DNA of 64,000 nt from Cricetomys ansorgei (lineage: Eukaryota > Chordata > Mammalia > Rodentia > Nesomyidae), in the NCBI GenBank assembly GCA_026225945.1, contig JAMJFZ010001868.1, positions 3,133,501-3,197,500 of the forward strand, read 5' to 3'. The position numbers and the translations under genes were made by a program. Every line of letters starts with the position of its first letter. Position 1 is the stretch's first letter. The notes under the pieces are model-generated. The model was given only the letters and a program-made list of their open reading frames with translations, searched no databases and had not been told where the DNA came from. Positions 57,725-64,000 of the stretch are shown here, piece by piece.

Positions 57725-57790
57725 ACCTGACCCAATAGTTAATCTCTCTGTAAAGTGAAACAGGTGATACTTGCTGCCTTGGGGCTAATT
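57725..57790 (+). mobile_element. Possible MIR fragment
   Basis: 'cacctgacccaatagttaat' followed by 'ctctctgtaaagtgaaacag' resembles the MIR stretch 'gttacttaacctctctg...gtaaaatgggg'. Confidence 0.35.
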
Positions 57791-57834
57791 CAGGGGATGG
57801 AAGTTGTGAGTGCAAGCATACAGGCTCATGTGTG

Positions 57835-58085
57835 CCTGTTTATGTAAACATGTTAGAATGTGTGCATGCCTATGTGTACCTGTGCATTTATATTCTGTAC
57901 ATATGTACATGTGATATGTAGACATACATGTATGTGTATGTTCATATTTGTGAATAGGTATGCATGGATAGACATGTATGTATATGTGTATATATGTATT
58001 TCTGTGTGTGTGTGTATATATATACACATATATATATGAGTATTTGTGCGTGTGTGCATGTATATGTATATATGTATATATTCAT
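57835..58085. repeat. (TG/TA)-rich low-complexity tract
   Basis: Alternating TGTA, TATG and TGTG steps for about 250 bp. It creates Y/C/I/H-rich frames on both strands (57785-58340) that are not genes. Confidence 0.9.
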
Positions 58086-61000
58086 GTGTCCCTCCCTCCC
58101 CAACTTCTGCCCTTCCCTGTACCTATCTGCTCTAATTTCTCCCAGTTGAATTATTTCTCATCAAGTTGCCTCCAGCAGCTCCAGCTTAGCAACTCACAAA
58201 AAGGGAAAGGCTCTTTTCAATACTTTTCAGTGACAATACTGAGGCCTCCAAACACTGACCATTGTGACTATGACTGGACAGGCTTATGTCACATGTCCAG
58301 AGTGAGTCAGCAAGTCATCTCCTCCAGAGGCCAAAAGTGAGGCCAGGGTCACTGCCCGGGGGGAGTCTGGTGACTTAGTAAGGACATAGGGTGAGCAAGG
58401 CCAACCCTGCGAGGAAGTGCTTATTATATTATTATTATATATGATATATTATTATAGGCACTGTTAAGTGCTGAGTGCCCTACCACTGACAGCTGCCTGC
58501 AGTCCCTGTCACTGTACGTGTACGCGTACTTCAGAACTATTATTACGCATTGATTTAAATGCCTATTGTTTTGGAGGCATTTCCTTTCTATGTGAACATC
58601 TTAATGCCAAATACATACATTGCTGAAAATGATGGGTCAGTAGCTTTTGTTTGGGCAGACAAACGAGTATTACAATTTTGTCAAAGTGTGAACAGCCAGG
58701 AACCCCAACAGAAACAAGCCACCCCTCCAAGACAAGCAATGAGGCCTCAAGAGAGGATGCGGCTTTCTCTCTACTACAAAGCCAGGACACTGAGGCTGCT
58801 GCGGGTGGCCTCTGGCTGTTGCTTTTTCCATGACCGTACTGAAGATCTTCTGTATGAGAGAGAAAAGGGAGGTGAAAGAGAGGACGATGGGACAAGGGAC
58901 AGAAAAGGAAAGAAAACCACAGATTACACTGATATAAATCCGGGGTCTCTCAGATAACGGAGATGACAGGATTTGCTCAAAAACTCTTACAGAACAAAAC
59001 CACTTTCCCAACCAGACCCAGTTTCTCCGACCCACTTCTTTAACACCAACCTGGGTGCACGTAAGTCAGGTTCGGTATCAGCTTTTCACAGGAGCTTTCT
59101 TTTATGGATTTTCCATCCGGCCAAGGCTTCTATTCCAGGGCTGGGCAGATCCGACCACAGCATGCTTGGCTAGAGAGCACAACAGCTCACCAAGGGATGC
59201 CCCAACCTGGAGGGGCAAAAGCAAGACACCATTACTAGGCCTGACGTTATCATTCATATGCATTGTCCCTCTCCTTCTCACGCTCCCTTTCTCTTTCCAA
59301 CAAAACCCAAATAACACCTTCCAAAGGTTTAAAATCATTAATGAACGAAAACAGCTCTTGTAGGTACCCTAAAAACAAGCGGGGCCTACTGTGGAGGAGG
59401 GCTGAAGGCTTGAATCGTTACTGAAAAAGGTCTCTGACCGGTGATGCCCTCTGTCTGTGGAAAATGTAAAAGCCAGATGTTTTAATTAACCATGGAAAAC
59501 ATAAGCTACAACAAAAAATGTCATGAACACACTGATCTGCTCCATGGAAAACCACAGGAATGTTCTGGCAGGGCCGAGTCTGAATTCTTAGGACACAGAG
59601 GCCTGGAGTCATTCCCCTTAGGAACTCAAACAGAAAATTAACTTGCTCAATATGTTTCAAAAAGCAAAATGAGACCCAGATTTAATCTCAATCAAACATG
59701 AAAAACATTTCAGAACTTCAAAGGACACCACAACTACACCAAAGTAGGGACCATAAAGGAAGCTTTGTGTGGTTTAGAATCAGAATGTTTTTGCATTGCA
59801 ATGTGAACAGAGCCACAATTTTATGGGCTACATAACAAAGGGGACCCTAATCATCTTTTGTTTCCTAATAGAGGAAATTATGTATAAAACCAATCCCCAA
59901 CAAATAAGCCGTAAGTATTATCAAATGTATAGTGCATCAAAGCAATTCGTTAGCTACTCTTCCACTACAGAGCCATACTTTGGCTCTGAGTGATCAAAGA
60001 CACACAGACAACTGGTGTAACATAACTGATGCTCATGAATATTGGGGCTGACAATTTCAGCTCCAAAAAAGCCAATGAGGCAATCTCTGACAGCAATTTG
60101 TGAGCAGTAAGAGCTGAGAGATTAAGACGTTTTCACATGTTACTGTTAATTACATGAGCAGCTATGACATCTGCATCTTCTAAATACTTGACAGTCTATG
60201 CAAGGAGGATCAGGACCAATTCTATTTTCAAATATCAATCTACAATTCTTTTCTGGAAGTCAAAATGCCATCCGTCAACCCATCACAAGTGTGCCAAATA
60301 TAGTATCATATTAATCTCTACCCTTACTTGAATCCTCAGTCCCCAAAACCAACTCAAAAAAAAAAAAAAAGCGAGATAGCAAATCACAGAAACACGGAAT
60401 AATCCTATAATCTAAAGAAAAACTATGAATAATGACATTTCTGGACTATATTGGTTTTTCCTTTTTGATATTTTCCAGTTTCCATACAACTAACATATAT
60501 GATTTTCATAACTATAATTATTTGGGGAGTTTTTAAAAGAGTATGAGACTACAAAACAAGAACAGAACACCTATCCTATATCAGCCTTCTCTGTAGATTG
60601 CCTTTTATCCAAATCATAAGGGCTAATAAGGGCGAAGTATTTATTCATCTGAATTCAGTATAGACTGAATCATCCCTGATGCAAAAATTAAGAATATTCT
60701 AAAGCCTGAAATACTTTCAAATGCCAACATGGTACCCTAAGTGGAAAATTCCACTCTATGAAACTATGTTTCATGCAGAAAATTCTTTAAAATATTGCAA
60801 CAATTTACCTTCAGGATACATGTATATGGCACCATGAAACAGAGGTAAATTTTTGTTTACACTTTGATCCTACCTTCAAGATAACTCATATATATAAATA
60901 TCTCAAAATCAGAGGGAAACAATTAGATATCGGAAACAGTCCCGGTGCCAAGCAGCCCACCGAAGGGGCATCGCTGAGCAGCACTTCATTTAGAAATTCA

Positions 61001-62944
61001 AAACCCCAGTGTCCAGTAATACTTCAAGGCTGACAAACAGAACTTTCCTAGAAAAGTATTTTCTTGTTCTGTTCTACAAAGTGACCACAGATAGAAAATC
61101 CTATCCGAATTTCGCTGTCACTAGTCTGCCACACAGTCGTCCCTTAATTTAAAGCACCTCAAGGGAGAGTTAACAGTTTCCCAGTACCAAGGTCTTTTAG
61201 CTGTTCCAGATGCTCTAAGCATCCCAAGAGACACAGAGCACAGTGGCAGAATCTTATTTTGGGGGACCTTGGTGATCTCACCCCAGAGAGCCCACATCCA
61301 GAGAGGTCAAATGCTTTTCCTCTGCCACACACCATGGAAAGGGGCCATGGGAGTCCAGCTCATCTGCTTCAACTCTCACCCTGTACATAACTCCTTCTCC
61401 TTGAAGACACCTCAGCATGCACTCTGAGAATCACACATGTATGAGTCACACACACACACCTGGCCAATTTGTATCAGTGAAATCAGAATAGACAGGAATT
61501 TCTTCCACTGAGACCGAAAATCAAGCAGGAAAAAAAAAAGAGGCTTGACTCCAGGCTTTAAAAGCCGCAGCTCTGGCCACAATGCGGTCACAGCAGGAAC
61601 AATGGCCGCACTGTGCGCTGGCGGCAGGTGTCCTCAACAGAAACTGCCTATCAGGCCGACAGCTCTCTGGTCCTCCTATTGGCCCTGTTGGTAACAATGA
61701 AATCTCCCCAGTTCAAAGCAAGGAAAGAAGTTTTCAACTACACCTGCACCGTGCTCGCTTGTTTTAGGAATAAGTGATCTAAGGTATCAAGTCCTGGGCT
61801 TGTACCTCCAAAATCATCTGCATCTTAAGGGAAAGACACTAGCAGTTTGGAAAAATGAAAGAGACAAGTCAGTAAAAAGGGAAATTAACAAAATGATCTC
61901 TGCAGCTTCAGAGAATGAGCAGCTCTTCCTTTCCTTCGGAGTTACGTCTCTGAAACAGAACCGCCTCTACCCGTTAGCTGTCTACCTACAAGGCCCATGC
62001 CGCGCGCATCACCTGCCTCAGGTTCTCACAAAGTGCCACTAGCCTGAAGAGGAAGGGGACAGATGGCAATGACCAGCTCAGAAACACTCACTGAAAAACC
62101 TGTAATGAGTCCCTTCCCAGCATCCTTTGCCTACTGTGTCACGGTATAACAAAAGCCTCAACTGTGAAGCGCACCAGGGATGACGTGGCCCAGCTTTGTC
62201 ACAGCCCAAGCAGAGCACAATGGCTGTGCTGTGAGAAGCCAGGCACTGGATGAAAAGGGGGAAAAAAAGCTTTATTTCTACCCAAAACTGCTCTTAACCA
62301 TCCATTTTCATGGCTGCACCCAGAGAGAACTCAGCAGGAGCCATTAGCTCTTCCCTTCAACGTCTCAATTTGGATACTAAAGCCCACTGCCCTCACAAGC
62401 AAAAGGACCGAGATTCTTGCTGATGTTTTCCGATGACCCAGAGCTGTGTGACGGGTCACGTTCCAGCAAAGCTTTCCAGTCAATTGCCGGAGAATGACAC
62501 TGTGTAAAATTAGCAGTCTGGTCAGAATTCTGATCTACCAACCACAAACTGGACAGAGTCCTGGTGAAGTTACCCGATTATCTTCTTCAGCAGAGGACTA
62601 AATAAAAACGAGGATGAAAAAACCAAAGTGAGACAAAGTGGCTTGAATGTGCGGGGTCTTGGCTGTGCATTGTTTGCCCTTTGGCTGCAGCTAAACGGCT
62701 TTGAAAAAATGTACCCCAGGTAATGTTACCCTTTGAGGATCTGAATGTTGGGCTAGTATTTTTCTCTTCCAGGTCTGATGTCCCATGGAAGATTTCTGCT
62801 TCCTGAGCCGGATTACAGAAACGTCAGCAGAGCCAATTCATCACTGCTTAAATGTCTATCTCAAAATGACCCGGCATGCAAGACAAGAAAGAATAGCTGG
62901 AGAACAGTCCTCCCAGAGCCATGAGAGTTTGATTTTAAGAACTC
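58086..62944. other. Long repeat-poor stretch
   Basis: Almost 4.9 kb with no recognised SINE, LINE or LTR apart from AT runs (58426-58457) and an A-run at about 60357-60371. It is the longest such gap in the window. The part near 59990-60250 has TAATTA, E-box-like and ATTA words in repeat-free sequence. Near 61560 there is a near-palindrome 'ggctttaaaagcc' followed by moderately CpG-containing sequence. The 132-codon frame at 58559-58957 has no recognised domain. Repeat depletion is compatible with functional non-coding DNA but does not prove it. Confidence 0.5.
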
Positions 62945-63177
62945 AGACTGTGGGCGTGGGCAAGTCTGACGACCTGAACTCAAATCCCCAGCATCCACGG
63001 GAAGGCTATGTGTGGCCATGCTCATCTGTAACCACAGTGCTGTAGGGGACAAAGGAACACCACCAGCCTCACTCCAGGTTCAGCTAGAGAACAATACAGC
63101 GGGATACCCCCCAGCTCCTTCTCTGGCCCCTACATACACTGGGGCCATACACTAAACAAACAAATAAATAAATAGAA
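62945..63177 (+). mobile_element. B4-type SINE, head truncated
   Basis: 'ctgaactcaaatccccagca', 'ctatgtgtggccatgctcat', 'ctgtaaccacagtgctgtag', 'ctccaggttcagctagaga' and an AAATAAATAAATA tail follow B4 order. The first part of the tRNA-like head is missing. Confidence 0.75.
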
Positions 63178-63534
63178 GGACCTATGCTGTTGGTACTGAT
63201 TAATTTTCAATGTATTAATTACATTTTCAATGTATCGGAAGAATACAAGTTGTTTGAACGGAGGCCTAGTTTAAAGCCCGCACCACCATGATGAAGGGTT
63301 AGCATAGGTTCCTAATACAGGTAACCCAGGGGACTATCGTGAATGACCCACACTGGCACCCAGCAGAGTGTGTGCTTGGTGATGAAGACATGCCATTAGG
63401 AAGATGCTTCATGTAGTAACTCTCTCTGTCCTAGTTTGAAATAAAGAGGTCTCAACTGGAGAAAGCTGAGGGAAATTGCTGTTAATTAATTTGTCCAAAG
63501 GCGGTTTGGGAAGGAGTACAGAAATCAACAGATT
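63178..63534. other. Unassigned unique sequence
   Basis: The 15-bp word attaattttcaatgta occurs near 63200, with a partial echo (attacattttcaatgta) about 18 bp further on, a small imperfect duplication. No gene is recognised. Confidence 0.5.
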
Positions 63535-63690
63535 TAGAGCTTGCAGGTTCTGGCTCTGCCACTTATGACCCAAGACCTTCAGAGAGAACTAATTTGGCCT
63601 CCTGGATGCTTGGTTCCATCCTTTGTCAAACCAGGAAGATGCTATCAACCAGGTTCTTGAAGGCATCGGTTATCGGAACCAATTAGGAAG
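63535..63690 (+). mobile_element. MIR SINE
   Basis: 'ttctggctctgccacttatg' is the MIR core, followed by 'ttggttccatcctttgtcaa' and 'gaagatgctatcaaccaggt' in the order of the MIR 3' half. This is the clearest MIR in the window. Confidence 0.7.
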
Positions 63691-63726
63691 GCACTGTAGG
63701 AACCATAAAGCACCATGTCAATAACA

Positions 63727-63766
63727 AATAGTTACTAATAGTTACGAATAGTAACAAATAGTTACT
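63727..63766. repeat. 10-bp tandem repeat, four copies
   Basis: Consecutive units aatagttact, aatagttacg, aatagtaaca and aatagttact. The tract ends just before the L1 3' UTR sequence. Confidence 0.9.
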
Positions 63767-64000
63767 AAGAGGCTACAATGTTGCCAGACATGGGGCTGTG
63801 GAGATAACCACAAACAAAGGACATACAGTTCCTCCTGAGCTAGAATGCAACCTTCCAGGAAGGATGAGCCTATTTGTGCCATAGCGGTACAACTGGTACG
63901 GGGTAACTAACTGCTCTCTGATTAAACTCACAGGCCCACACCAGAGAAGAGACACCGTGCCTGGTACTATAAAGCTAGTCAAAACCCATGGCTAGGAAAG
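63767..64000 (+). mobile_element. Rodent LINE-1 (Lx type) 3' UTR, cut by window end
   Basis: 'gtgccatagcggtacaactg', 'tacggggtaactaactgctc', 'ttaaactcacaggcccacac' and 'accgtgcctggtactataaa' parallel the early part of the L1 3' UTR at 36950-37915. The element continues beyond the window. Confidence 0.7.

Noticed and set aside
58559..58957. 132-codon plus-strand frame
   Set aside because: No recognised domain, ends in a charged low-complexity tail from purine-rich DNA, and no splice sites stand out; a chance frame of this length is expected in 64 kb.

Overview
The window is mammalian nuclear DNA from a muroid rodent. The evidence is its mobile elements: B1 SINEs (7SL-derived), B2/B3-type and B4-type tRNA-derived SINEs, a few weak ID-like SINEs, rodent Lx-type LINE-1 3' UTRs, and the rodent hAT element URR1. 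These lie over older mammalian repeats (MIR, L2, L1M). ID-like copies are few and weak, which argues mildly against a recent rat-type ID expansion. Species cannot be fixed from the sequence alone.

No complete gene is recognisable. Nearly all long reading frames are explained by simple repeats, SINEs, L1 or LTR fragments, or chance. The one coding-like segment is on the minus strand at 52273-52660: a cysteine-rich 129-codon frame that opens exactly at a good splice acceptor and ends at a plausible donor. I do not recognise the protein, so it is called only as a candidate internal exon. The window therefore reads as intron or intergenic DNA.

Layout. 1-5 kb: a decayed L1M with a B1 inserted in it, then two LTR-like repeats. 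5-19 kb: mostly unique sequence with scattered SINEs, a B4 and a URR1 hAT element with its target duplication. 19.5-20.3 kb: a 777-bp TCAG tetranucleotide satellite with higher-order structure. 20-26 kb: microsatellites and SINEs. 26.45-27.45 kb: a CpG-retaining block with CCAAT and GC boxes. 28-33 kb: B1, L1 and LTR fragments. 35-38 kb: an L1M end associated with an unexplained direct repeat, then about 950 bp of Lx-type L1 3' UTR. 40.7-42.2 kb: a third copy of one LTR family and a three-level nest (LTR split by L1 split by SINE). 45.9-47.6 kb: a small CpG cluster beside an old LTR, and an LTR-in-LTR insertion. 49.1-50.2 kb: an L2 and a 35-bp minisatellite. 52.3-52.7 kb: the candidate exon. 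53-64 kb: SINE, LTR and L1 fragments, a long repeat-poor stretch (58.1-62.9 kb) that could hold conserved non-coding DNA, and an L1 3' UTR running off the end.

Repeat families were named by recalled resemblance to consensus sequences, without a search, so ends are approximate unless a target-site duplication is given. Nothing resembling a new multi-gene system was found.
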